Origin: Litoditis marina
Lineage: Eukaryota; Nematoda; Chromadorea; Rhabditida; Rhabditidae
NCBI GenBank assembly: GCA_964036275.1
Contig: OZ038433.1
Span: 7,729,048-7,793,047 of the forward strand
Direction of reading: 5' to 3'
Length of the DNA stretch: 64,000 nt
This document shows, one piece after another, positions 47,301-58,407 of the stretch (positions within the stretch are counted from its first letter, which is position 1; the number at the start of each line of letters is the position of its first letter). A program made the translations under genes and the position numbers. Below the pieces are notes generated by a model. It ran no database searches. It was not told where the DNA came from and saw only the letters and a program-made list of their open reading frames with translations.

Positions 47301-50300
47301 CCCATGAGGCGCGGACTCCAACCACTCTACCCAGTTGGCTTACTTGTGCGTTGTTTGCGAATCGTATTTCCCTGTTCATACACAGCACGAAGTGAGGTAT
47401 GCAGTACAACCCGCGTTATCCAGAGCGAAACCTATAGGAAGGGACCGTATCTGACCGTAGCGATGTAGTTTGAGCTCGATACATCTCCAATACTAATTTC
47501 AGAAGTTCAACCAGATAGTATCGGGAACAAGAAAAGGGTGAAGAAGAGAAGGGTCGTATCGTATAGGCATTCTTTGAAAAGAGGTGAACCTACACGGTGA
47601 ACTTCGCTCTCACTCGCGGTGTTTCTAGTATGTTCCCATAGGTTTCGGGGGAAACTCGTTGCGCCGTGTTTTGAAATCAGGCTACAACGATGATTTCGTT
47701 GCTTCCAATTAGCGGCTATGACGAATACACCGGTTACAACTCTGATAAGAGTAACCAATACCAAGATAAAGAACTTTTCCTTGAAATGAGGAAAAATATA
47801 GTAATGCTCCGTTAGTTTTGGTATCAGTTACCAGCTCTGCTACTTCCATTATTCATTCTTTATGGGACTGGCGCGCATGCTGTGGTCAAATTGAGATAAA
47901 TGTATAACTTCCCCTGTTAAACAGAGTATTGAAGGAATGCTTTTCAACAAAGAGTCACGAGGATGGGGTAATCATTAAACACTACCAGGCATGTAACTTT
48001 AACCCACAATGTTCGTTAGTAGCGGTGATTGTACAATGTCGACATTTAAGTACCTCTTTATGCGATAAACGTTTACCGCTGGTGACAAGCCTAAAATAGT
48101 CTAAATAAATGTATTCCTGAGAACTTCGATTTGTTAATACTTTGAACTTGAAATAACCTATTTATTAGGCTTGTAGCAACCTTATTTAGCTCTTATCAAA
48201 TATATTTCCCAACAAGAATGAAATAGGTTGGTGCCAGCTTGAAATGGGGTTACAAGCCTAATTTCGTTCACTACTAGCGAACTAAAGTTCTTTAGGTCGT
48301 TTTGGGTTGGGAACTTTTGGTTCTTTTTATCATTGTCCCAGTGCTAATTTCTGTTGAAACTACGTTAGTGCGGGTCAAACTATCACGCGGGGGTGAAAGT
48401 AAGGTGGGAAAGCGAAAGTATTACTTTCTCCTGTCAATACACAGTTTGCTCAGTTTGGTACCCCAAATTTAATGAAATCTGTGAAAACAATATAATACTA
48501 TCGAGTGGACCCGCGATTGACCCCTTCATCTCACGTGTGACCTTTTCCAAGCGACACAGCGCAAAGTTGGCGACGTGTGACGTAATCAGTCTACCACTAT
48601 CCATCAAAGTATGAAGAGACCGGTTCCAATATATACATTCTCGCCGAATCTCGGTGAGAGAGACGAAATTACGAATCGAAATGACCACAGACTGATAAGC
48701 TATTTCAAGGACTTGATCGTCGGAAAGGTTGAACTTTCTACGATTACTACAAGTTCATTCTGATGAGATAGATCATAAAGCGAAGAGAAAGTGAAGATGA
48801 ACAAGTTGAACCAATGAAGAGAAAGAGGGGGAGGGGAAGAGAGAGACAAACTACAAATATTTAAGGCCAGTTCTATGAAGTGGCTCTAATAGCAGAGACT
48901 TTTCAAGTTAAGGATTATAGTTTTTCTCCAAATATAAAATTATTTCTAGATAGGTTATATTGACATTAAACCGCTGTGTACATTCATCATTGGTTAAATA
49001 TAAGAACTCGCTGAAATAATAATTATGTATAATGTATATCGACCAGAATCAACACACATGTGACTATTTCATCCGTTTCTAATATAGTCCCCATCCAAAA
49101 AAGGCGTGTACACCTACCGTATCCTCATTCTCCTCCTCCTTAAAATCGTCCCTGATCACGGTGGTCTCGACCGGAAGTGACTCGGGCGAGATAATGACTG
49201 GGTGGTCCACCGCCTTAACCTCTTCATTATCCTCCTGATGCTTGACGCCCTTTGACTTCCGCCTAAAAAAAGATAATGTAACGACAATTTCACAAAATAT
49301 TTCTCTTTTTTTTGCGGGTTTTAAAGTTTGTTTTTGTTTTTCACAAATAAATGACTGCCACCACGTCATACCTTTTTTAAATGCTTAGTATATCAACTTG
49401 ACGTTTATAGTAACCAAAAGCACTTTCAAAATAGTCGCTGAAAATGCGCTGTGATGAGGTGAAGAACCATTATAGAAATTGTTTGGTGTTTTTGTTCGAA
49501 ACCTCAATTGTGAAAACTAGGCTGAAAGTATTGGCACGGCACCAAAGTCGACTCGAGATTGCTGAGAAGTACTGATTTGTTTGCAAATCCCACTGTTTAG
49601 GTACATTGCTTGAGTTTGTATTTGAACCGTACACGAGGTGGTATGATGGAATATGTATTGTGGCAACTTTTCGGCAAATCAAGCCATATACACAACAATG
49701 TCGAGGTTGAAAGAAAGCATGACTTGGAGAATGTTTAGGTACAGTTTCGAAAAACTCTCCCCGCCGACCCCCTTGACAATACGAAACATGACTGTTTTCG
49801 CAAGCGCACATGTCATGTTATGCAGATCAAACTAGTTGTATCTTGCTTAGATCGCGATGAAACGGAGGTATTTCTGACGTGTCTTTTTGTGACACAGAAT
49901 AAACCAGTAAGAACAGCAAAGTTTTGGATTAGAGCAGTAACCGATTACGTAACGAATCATATTTTTCACGAATGGGTCGGTTACTTATGGGTAACGGTAA
50001 CTGCTTGGTAACTTTCAGGTAAACCATCTGCTACAGAAAAGTACGAATGATGATATTTCCTTAGAAGATATGGTTGTTCCTAGTACTAGTCGACTCATTG
50101 CTTGTGTCACCTCAAACGATGAAAACCAAAACAAAATAGGGAAATTTTAATAGTGTATTGAAGTGAAAAGATCGAACTCACAAAATACTGAGTGCAACAC
50201 AGAAACGTTACTTAGGAAATTCGATTTTTTCTCATTGGAAAATTCGATTTGCATGCTTTCAACTAACGTAAGCGCATTCGATGAAGAATGTGGTTCAAAG

Positions 50301-50716
50301 TGCTGAATGCCAGAAATAGAGTCTGTAGTTTGTCTAGTTGCACGTTAGTATACAGTTCGTCCTTCGGATAAGTTGGGCCGAATTGCGAGAAAAATTTCAA
50401 GAAATTCACCTTTCTTCGAGAACTTTCCATATTTATAGTTGCGGGATGATTTTTGTTTGATGTACTAAGTAACGATACAAATTTGCTATACAAACCAGGT
50501 ATTAACATCAGTAAACCAGTTTGTCTCTGTGACGTAATACGTGATAACATCAGAACGAATGTACTTACCAGTTGAACTTTTTCTAACTGATGTGTTTTTC
50601 TAACAAAACTACCACACTTTTCAAAAATCGATACTACAAAAACGATAAACAACAACATAAAATCGAAATTACCTAAAAGTCTTGCGTAGAATGTATGCAA
50701 TGAGTGAGCGCACCAT
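34139..50716 (-). CDS. Unrecognised 330-aa protein, ten exons
   Basis: Exons in transcription order: 50716-50673, 49262-49118, 41031-40944, 40006-39858, 37923-37762, 36493-36382, 36106-36012, 35714-35634, 35354-35274, 34174-34139. All have GT donors and AG acceptors, and all phases agree, totalling 993 nt ending in TAA. I do not recognise the family. Visible features are a basic hydrophobic N-terminus (MVRSLIAYILRK), an acidic linker (KEEENEDT), then a mixed-charge region with motifs APTQAYCVVSELSPK, LPLFVQVHTVPEARP and RDEAGFIVTDRNRF. Two N-glycosylation sequons (NVT, NDT) are present. No clear signal peptide or membrane span. The first two exons are the weakest: the intron 41032-49117 is 8 kb, and the third exon opens with an in-frame ATG at 41031 that could be the true start. 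It is the last of three tandem minus-strand genes. Confidence 0.7.
36661..36685. repeat. GAATA pentanucleotide microsatellite
   Basis: Four or so copies of AGAAT/GAATA in an intron of the 330-aa gene. Confidence 0.8.
40568..40640. repeat. Inverted-repeat element, GTAGTTTGATC family
   Basis: TATAGTGTGATCTGG on the left faces GATCAAACTACAATCACAC on the right; a short hairpin with degenerate arms. Confidence 0.5.
40815..40905. repeat. Diverged half copy of the 17.2-kb palindrome arm
   Basis: AGTGGGGGAACCAGCAAATG, then TGTGAGTTGTGTTTTG and TGTTGTGATATTGTAGCAGG, follow the order seen in 17211-17330. Lies in the intron 40007-40943. Shows that the palindrome belongs to a dispersed family. Confidence 0.7.
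44340..44392. repeat. GA dinucleotide microsatellite
   Basis: About 25 GA repeats in the large intron. Confidence 0.95.
47230..47350 (-). repeat. Possible tRNA-derived SINE head
   Basis: The minus strand reads GCCAACTGGGTAGAGTGGTT, then GGAGTCCGCGCCTCATGGGG, then about 20 nt later GGTTCTCGTTCCCC. The first resembles a Pol III A box and the last a B box at tRNA-like spacing. No poly(A) tail or target duplication was identified. Confidence 0.35.
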
Positions 50717-51102
50717 TTCCTGAAGTCGTTAGATATTATACTGGTTGGGGCGCACGGGGAAAGAGTAGAGAACAAGAGAGAGTGGCAGAGATGAAGAGAT
50801 ATTCGCGCAGGGAGAGAGAAAAAAGAAGGAAGAGTGCCAGAGAAAGAGAGAAATCTCGCGTAGACTACTCCCCAATTGATACAGACGATTTGACTAAGAA
50901 AACATTCGGAACGGAAATGTTGCCACTCCGCGTGGGGGTCATTAATATTCGAGAGTATCCACTTGAGACAAAATTTCGACAAGAGAGAAATAGCATGCAT
51001 ATCGAGAGACGCAGACAACCAGTTCTCACACCTCCCAAAGTTTTTCACTTTTCTCGATCTGTGGTTTGATTTGTACAAAGCGGAATTTGAAATACAAATC
51101 AT
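50263..51102 (-). other. 279-codon open frame, doubtful gene
   Basis: A stop-free frame of 840 nt overlaps the proposed first exon of the 330-aa gene in a different frame. Its product is rich in S, F and L, has no domain I recognise and runs through a purine-rich (GA) tract, which depletes stop codons. Probably fortuitous, but longer than chance usually gives here. Confidence 0.2.
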
Positions 51103-51169
51103 AGGTCAAACTACATTTACAGAGAAAATTAAAATTAAAAGTATATGGTAATCTTCATTGAAAAACGCA

Positions 51170-52260
51170 TTATTTAGTGTTGAATCTAGCCTCGTCCAGT
51201 CCGCATAAATTGATTTCTTTGGAGACTTTGATGGGAATCGAGGTTGCCAGCAGGTTGTCCATGACATTCATGGTGCTCTCCTCCAGGGAAGATACTTCGA
51301 AGGTTAGCTGAAACAGAGTATAGAAAGTGACCAAATATTGGTTGTAGTTTGATCTTGATAATAATACCTTAATTTCGACCGATAAGGAATGATATCAAAT
51401 TACAAACATGGCGAGCAACAGGATAAAACGACCAATACAGCGATTCACAGTCAAATGGTCGTCAGCTGGTTTTACTGTTGGTGAATTCTATATCTAACCG
51501 GGTTTTTAGGTAACCTTACCCTTTTTTGGTAACCTATTTTTCAGGTTACCTCAGTAAATAACCGGATGGTAACCTAAAATGAAAAACCGGTTACCTGTTT
51601 TTCTAACGCAAAATGTGGTTTTTACCGTTAGTTTGAACGGTAACCGGATTTTAGTTTCCGGTTACTTTTAGGTTACCTACCAAGGTAACCTCAAAAATAG
51701 GTTACCAAAAAAGGGTTAGGTTACCTAAAAACCCGGTTAGTTGTAGAATTGGCCTCTACTGTTATTTCTGGCATGTCACTGGATCTATGTCTCCGAACAT
51801 ACGAATGTTCACCATGAGGAATCAACTGTACCACAACTGCACAAAAAGACGTGTGAGTATGATGATCACCGCCTAGAAACGATGCGAAGGGAGACAATAA
51901 ATAAATATGAAATAAACACAGCGAGATAGCCCGACATATATCGTTGCTTCGAGATGAGCGACCTATATATAGTTTTCGTCATCCAGAGCATTGTTTTGAG
52001 GGAACAACTTGATAGTAGCCAGCAGGCTGCTTGTTTCGGCGAGAAAAACAAATTTTATGACCACAAGTTCAGTTCACTGATCGAAAGCTAGCGTAGGGTA
52101 AACCCTTTGTCTTTACAATTCAGAATTTTTCAAAAATTTCCCGCTTGAATATAAATTTGCTCACCTTAGAAATGGCAGCGAACATGACGTATGCGAGAAC
52201 TATACAGAGTACTATGGTAATCAGACTGAGAACAGCAACGGGAATTGTCGAATCAACCAT
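51170..52260 (-). CDS. 77-aa single-pass membrane protein, two exons
   Basis: Exon 1 is 52260-52165 and exon 2 is 51307-51170; the GTGAGC donor and TTTCAG acceptor join at phase 0, and translation ends at TAA. The first exon encodes one hydrophobic segment, about residues 6-29 (IPVAVLSLITIVLCIVLAYV), with almost no N-terminal extension, so it is a signal anchor or uncleaved tail-in membrane helix. The second exon gives a soluble 45-residue tail with SSLEEST and one cysteine. Not recognised as a known family. It sits 454 bp upstream of the 330-aa gene and 545 bp downstream of the vezatin-like gene, all on one strand. Either end could belong to a longer transcript. Confidence 0.6.
51343..51406. 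repeat. Inverted-repeat element, GTAGTTTGATC family
   Basis: GTTGTAGTTTGATCTTGATA faces GATATCAAATTACAAAC in the intron of the 77-aa gene. Confidence 0.5.
51483..51750. repeat. GGTAACC-rich inverted repeat, MITE-like
   Basis: Left arm 51483-51550 and right arm 51683-51750 are near-perfect reverse complements. Each contains CTAACCGGGTTTTTAGGTAA at the outer side, then a T-rich run and AGGTTACC. The 130-bp centre is also full of GGTAACC/GGTTACC. Lies in the intron of the 77-aa gene. Relatives appear near 660-780, 49930-50010 and 58180-58240. Confidence 0.8.
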
Positions 52261-52804
52261 AGAACCGACTTAGACGAACGAAATGTAGAAATGAGAGAGA
52301 GAAGTTTGGAAACTTCTTAGTTTCCGTCAAGTCTGCGTGATTCATGACTACGGAATGTTTTCATGTATAACCAGGTTTTTGTTGGAGAATGAATAAATAG
52401 TTCTCGAATTAGTTTCGGACCTTTTGAGATTCGAAACTTCCAATGAACAGTTGCATAGTGTCATAGGTTCGGTAGATCAAATATAGCTGTTTTCCTGTTT
52501 TCATACTGGAATTCATATTTTCTTCATTCAGATGAAAAAATTTCATATGGAAACGGAACAAACTTAATTCACATAAAATTGATAGTGTCTTTACTAGGAA
52601 AACTATGTTTACTCGTACTAAAAGTCGTAATATCGTAAAGCGTTAAAAGGCATTAGAAAATGATACATACAGTGTAAGTTTGAGCTTTTCAAGTTTTCAA
52701 TAAAAAGCAGAAAAGGCGGGACCACTCAGAAATATTAGAAAACTAGCACCAAACTCAAAAAATAGCATGAAGACCAGGAACAACATCTATAAATCTATTC
52801 TTTT

Positions 52805-55800
52805 TCAATCCGAGTCACTGTCTCCTATGGTGACATCGGCATTGTTCTGGCGTGCCCTGAGAGCCGCCAGAAGATCCGACGGGACTGGCATCAGTGGACG
52901 GGGTGGCGGCACCCAGCTGGCACCATCCCCAGAACCGACCGCTTCGTGGACCACCTGAAAATGAGAAATACATAAAACAGAAAGGATTCGCTCTTTCCAA
53001 AGACTACATGCCACTGTGCGTGAACTGTCTGTAGTGTGATCCCGATGCTTTTTTGGTCGAAAATAGATCAAAGTAAGTGTACATCGAGATCAAACTACAG
53101 ACCAGCCAGCATCATGACAGTAAACTAGGGTAGAAACCTACAGAATATGTGTATCACATGGGTTTGTTACTTCCGCTCAATGAGTAAATTTTTTACTTTT
53201 ACACTCACAGACCAACAAAGTTTCTCACTCACGCTTACTTTAAAAAAAAACATTTAAGTATCAGCCTATTATTGTAACTGGAGTGTTTTCCGATCGTGTT
53301 TTCCGATCGCAAAAATACAATCGAGCAAAAAAACACCTTCGCTCATCTTAATGACACTATTACGTATACCCTATTCATTTCTGTACTACTACCGTCTTGC
53401 AATCGAAGAACGTACCTCTTCCTCCTTGTGTTGTTCCTCTTCTACTTCTCTCTCCTCCCTCTCCCTTCTCTCCAACTCCTGTTCCGTAATTCCGTAGAAG
53501 GCGGCGAGGGCCTTCCGTTCGCGAACCTCGAACTCCCTCGACTTTTCTCCCAACGCATTGCGAAGTTCGCCCATCAGACTGGCATCCGGAGCCGCCGGCA
53601 AAATATCGAACATCTGAATAAACAAATGATTACTTAAAAATTATGTAAAAACGAGAATGAACAAATCTGATCTGAAAACGTCAATAAATTGATTCATTTG
53701 AGTAGGAGACGCGAAAAAACGAATAAATGATGTACGCCCTGATTCATACATCATTGACTTCAACTTCGTTGTAATTTGATCTCGGTACGCGCCCTAGTTC
53801 CCAAATTTTGACTGAAAAGAAGGATTAAACTACAAACCCGGCGGGATAGTACAACATACACCGTATATGTCTGCTCTGGGAAGAGCACAATCCATTTTGT
53901 AATTCGAAGACTATTGGAGAAAAATTCAACTGCACCTCATCGAAATCTTCGGTATCCCCATCTGCTGAACCAGCAATCGTTTCGAATACCTACAACCAAG
54001 AACTATTAAAAAACACACAACAACAAAGTTTGAATGACAACATCCAAACTGTGAATAGTGCTAAGCGAACTGCCACAAAACTGAAACGACTGCGCGAAAG
54101 TCTTTAAAAACTACGCCTTTGACCTAAACTATCACCACCTTACCAGATTTTCGTCCGGTCAAACTAGTAAGTTACCAACTATGTGGCCTGCTTGGGATCG
54201 GCTGATTGGGCAGGATGAGCAGAACTAACCGGCTTTTTTCATGTAAGGGTTCTTGTAACTTTTTTCTGCTGTTTTTCTCCAGTTTATCAACGAGTTAACT
54301 AGGTGACCATCTTCAAACTCGGAATGCATAAGTGGACGCACCTGGTCTACCACGACTCCGGGTGGTCCTAAAATCACATTTGGTTCCAGAACTGTCTCGT
54401 CGTCTAGCACTCTCTCCTTCTGTTTAGTAATTTCCGGAGTCCTTTTCTGAGCAAATGCCGACATGGCGAGTACTCGTTGAAGTGCTCGCTGAACTTGGAG
54501 TGTTGAAACCTTCTCCTCCAGAATACTGGAAATATATTTTAAAAATTGTACAACACGATTTAGGACGGGTTCAGACTTTTCACGCCGACGTGAAAAGCCT
54601 GGGTGAAAAGGGCCCTACACGGCATGGACCATGGAACTATTTCAGGCTTATTGGTACCACAACTAAGCGCATATTTTGACCAACAGATAATTGTGACGCT
54701 TACAGAACCTATATATTGATCCATTTACGAAAGCCTATTATCATGTCTGACTATGGACAATTATCAATTACCAACATTTATGTGAGAATCAAACCGCTTC
54801 ACAACTACGTGCTCTTGCAAACTCGGGGTCTTTCCGCAGAACTTTCGAATGCAATCATCTGCAGCATTTCTTTGATCCAGGCCTCCACGAAGCTTCCGAT
54901 AGATGGTCTACGTAGTAATACAATTTCCTGAACGAACCTCTGTGCAATATCGTCGAGAGCGCAGGCAACCTGTAGAAGCGGAGCCGATGTTGCACGGGAT
55001 TTCCCTGCTTGGGGCCGCGGCTCCACCACCCGGCTAGCTGACACACTAAGCAGGACTGAAATACATAGAAATAAGACCGGGAGATCCACGAAACGCCTTG
55101 TCAGAACTGCGGCAGACAATTGGCAGTCCGACGGAACCCCAAATTAGCTGCGAAAATCGCGGGAAAAACCATGCATTGCGCGTGATCGCTAAAATATAGT
55201 TTACTTCAGTCCGGTGAATCAGGAGCAAAAAAACGCAAGTTCATCATGTTCATGATTCAAACTTGAGCGGGACGTCGAGATACAGCGAAATCGGCATGAA
55301 TGATTTCATAGCTGGCGCCAAAGCTGACACTCAACATAATGCACACAAACCATCAAGCTGATTATATTTTCATGTGCCTGAATATGCCCATCCTTCTTGC
55401 GTCCTGGTTTCAACTGAAAACCTATGCACACCAAAACGCACAAACAAAATATTTTCGAATGGAACATTCCATAATACTAACCAGTCGCCTGGTCTTGTAT
55501 TTCGGCCAGATTTTGTACGACTTCCCGGAAAAATAAATGGAGGTTCCACAGCCGTCCAATCGATGCGCATGACGTCAGCGCCAACAGCATGAGACGACTC
55601 AATTCACTGCGGTGCAACACAGCCAGGTCCAACAGAGTCTGAGTAAAAGAAGGATTACATGAAATAAGGTAGCCAAGTTTGAGGATGCTTCAATTCATGC
55701 CCCGAGTGCGATTCAGGCCAACTTTACTTGAAAACAACTACAAGAAACGACTTCTCTCGTGCTCGCCTCTTCGCCATTCGGTTCGGGAAGAGCACGCTCT

Positions 55801-57801
55801 CCAGTGACATCGCCAACTTTAACACTAGAAGTTCCAGGTAAGAAATATACATTTCGTTCAAAAGAAGCACCATGTATTATCATTAGAATCAATATTTAAC
55901 AACCAACCCCGATGCCGCGGTCGGTCACGTGAGACGAGTCGGCATGGACAGAGTCCGACATCAACTGAGATATGTCGTCCGTGTAAAAGGGGTAGAGCAG
56001 ATGCGTTGATTCTTCTGATCTAGACACTCACTATTATATTTAACAAAATACACATAAAGTAAAAACTGAATAGGTTAGCAAAAAAACAGCTGTGAAATCG
56101 CCACCACTACTCTGAGAAACTGAAAATCGTCTTAAATCACGGTCAAAACTATTTTGAGTACATTCTTCTAACCACAACGTATACTGTTCGCTCTTTCCGA
56201 AAAGAGCCAACTACGGTGTAGGTTGCGCTATCCGGCTGTGTTTGTAGTTTGATCCCGTTGTTTTTCGATCGAGTTGAAACTACAACTCTGCTATGATCAC
56301 TCCCTATGTTTACATACCCCAGTCAACTTGTCCGAATATTCAGAATAAATGGAAAACGGAATAACTTTTCGTCGAATAGGAGAAAATTTGTTTATTTTTA
56401 ATACAAAAATATTAACTTTCAAATTTTTTTAATTTGAAAGTTAAAATTCGAACTACTTTTTGTCCAATAGTCGACTGGTGTATGAAATTGTTCACTCACA
56501 GTCCTTCGTGCTCGGTGACCAAGACTTCGGCGGCGGCTGCCAGGACTTGGACCAGCCGGCGACACATTAGAAAGACGCGGACGCGGAACTCGGCACGGCG
56601 AGGGGCGGACAGACCAAGACTGAGAGGAATTATTATTATTACTACTATTAGTCTTGCTACTATCATTATAGAGAAAGAGACAACCATATATTGACATGCA
56701 AAAACCATGAAAACAGCATAAATCTGTGCCGTATCCACTAAACTTAGAAAGCCTTCCGCGGGTCGTTAAAGCATAGAGAGAGAGAGAGAGTGGATTACAA
56801 GAGAGTCGACAGCTTCAAGTAACTATCGCGAGTGTTGCGGAGAAGTACTATTACACAACTAGAAAGTACTCGATGAACAGCTGAACATCCAATCCAATAC
56901 ATAATATATCTTAAAAGTTGACCATCAACGAATCTATTGCAAACAGTTTGGTTAAACACAAATTGAATGTGAATTTGAGATAAAACTTGTCTGAAACCCC
57001 GGTGTTACCACCAACCTAAATGAGACGGTATCTTTCTGTCTAAGCGTTGCGTAGACGCTACGCACATCCGCCAGGGACATTTCTAGCGACTTTGACACGT
57101 AGCCCAGATGGTGCCGGGAGAAGACAACTACCGCGGATCTGGTCACAAACGGAACGAAGCCAAGGCCCGTTATAGCCAGGGCTGCCGGAAAGCCGCCTGC
57201 AAGCTACGAATATAAGCATTTTTGAGACAAATTCGATCAAGAATTGAATGTGCTCTCAATCAAACTTCAATGAGTAGATCATGAATCCCAGAGTACATTT
57301 GTCTATTTTAGAATTAAAAACTGATAAACAACTAACTTTACCTCGATAATAGGCCGCGCCAACCGCGACCCCGAGACCAGCTGCTGACAGCCATGTGCCA
57401 TAGACAGCAGGCGAGGGACGCACTACATCCAGCAGACTGTACGTCAACGATTCTGCGTCAACCTGGAATACAAAAAAGTATTGCATGAAAAAGTATATAA
57501 AATGACACTATGTTGGTGCTCTAGTGTCCCGCGAGGCGACGCAAGTGCACAGAAGGCAAAATAAACCTAAGATTACTCTTTGATTTCCGTTCTCTCACTG
57601 GGAAAACCACCCCCATTTCGGCAGAGATGACCGCGGTTTGCTCCCTAGTGAAATCGGGTAGCTTCGGGGTGAAACAGGGATATTTCAGTAATACAATGGG
57701 TTCAGCATTGTCTTTTATTGTCCTACCTCCTCAAGTAACCGTCGAGACTCCAGATCATCGTGAAACGATTCTATCAGCCGTGGAAGAATATCTTCTATCA
57801 T
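52805..57801 (-). CDS. VEZT: Vezatin-like membrane protein, about 515 aa
   Basis: Exons in order: 57801-57727, 57462-57342, 57196-57016, 56619-56500, 56019-55908, 55638-55482, 55004-54809, 54525-54342, about 53989-53940, 53613-53416, 52954-52805. Phases agree throughout. The start ATG follows an in-frame stop two codons upstream. RRLLEEVDAESLTYSLLDVV resembles the vezatin segment before its membrane hairpin. Residues of about 50-85 give two hydrophobic stretches (TWLSAAGLGVAVGAAYY and ALAITGLGFVPFV), then a helical region (TLLDLAVLHRSELSRLMLLA) and an acidic patch (ADGDTEDF). A charged coil (GELRNALGEKSREFEVRERK) parallels vezatin ELKSVLG. Vezatin is an adherens-junction protein linking cadherin-catenin to myosin VIIa. 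The protein is shorter than vertebrate vezatin (about 780 aa), mainly at the N-terminus. The short ninth exon's donor is uncertain by a few bases. Confidence 0.62.
53029..53100. repeat. 72-bp inverted-repeat element, GTAGTTTGATC family
   Basis: CTGTAGTGTGATCCCGATG at the left end and its near reverse complement ATCGAGATCAAACTACAG at the right end, in a vezatin-like intron. Confidence 0.7.
53769..53835. repeat. Inverted-repeat element, GTAGTTTGATC family
   Basis: TTGTAATTTGATCTCG faces AGGATTAAACTACAA in a vezatin-like intron. Confidence 0.55.
56241..56286. repeat. Inverted-repeat element, GTAGTTTGATC family
   Basis: TTTGTAGTTTGATCCCG faces GAGTTGAAACTACAA; a compact 46-bp copy. Confidence 0.6.
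56323..56480. repeat. Inverted-repeat element, CACCAGTAAA family
   Basis: Ends CCAGTCAACTTGTCCGAAT and TTTTTGTCCAATAGTCGACTGGTG-type sequence are diverged inverted copies. It overlaps the intron just downstream of the fourth vezatin-like exon. Confidence 0.5.
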
Positions 57802-58407
57802 AAATTATTTGTACAGCTTCTGAAATCATGAAATTCAATATTAATATTTTTGTATGAATGAAGTACGAAAACACTGCAAAAAGAACCGTGCTCTTCATCA
57901 TTCTTCTAAAAACAGTTTTAGATGGATGACGATCTAATGTTGTTATTCGTGAGAAGTTTTGAACAACACCTGATATGCCGTATTTCAAACTACACGGTAT
58001 TAATTTTGCTCAATTCTGCTCTAAACAAAACCATATTGAACCTGCGAAATTTACAGAAGGCTCCTTTCAAGTCAAATCTGAGCCAGTTACAACTAGTTTT
58101 TCCCGAAAAATTCAAAAACCCCTGTTCTTCATATTCTTCAACGAGTAAATCGTTAAGCGCAGGTTTAGCTGCTCATCAGTTTACCATTAACCGGGTTCCA
58201 ATTAACCGGTTATTCACCAATTCTAGTTACCATTTTGTAAACCGTTTCTACAGCCCGTTTTGTGAGAATAGGAAGTTACCAAGTGGTTAACAGAATAAAT
58301 CCGAAATGCTTGGTTAAATAAAAAAACTTGCCTTGTTTCCCATAACGTTAGCTCACGTGTTTCTATCCGCGTATCAACCCGTTTCATTTCCCCAACTGAC
58401 TGGCAGG
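57802..58407. promoter_or_regulatory. Shared 5' region of two divergent genes
   Basis: About 600 bp separate the start codon of the vezatin-like gene (minus) from that of the secreted-protein gene (plus). The stretch is AT-rich, with GGTT/AACC-rich sequence near 58180-58240, and has no ORF of note. A bidirectional promoter is inferred from geometry only; 5' UTR exons could place the true starts elsewhere. Confidence 0.35.

Larger units (their letters stand above)
41032..49117 (-). other. Large intron or gene-free stretch
   Basis: No exon with convincing coding bias was found on either strand. It holds a GA microsatellite at 44340-44392, a possible SINE near 47230-47350 and a GC-rich patch at 47020-47200. 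A compact segment at 44950-45207 is open in two minus-strand frames but has no recognisable product. A missed short exon cannot be excluded. Confidence 0.5.

Noticed and set aside
50704..51069. 121-aa plus-strand ORF rich in R, E and K
   Set aside because: A product of the purine-rich tract; antisense to the better supported first exon.
53296..53637. 113-aa plus-strand ORF
   Set aside because: Antisense to the coiled-coil exon of the vezatin-like gene at 53416-53613.
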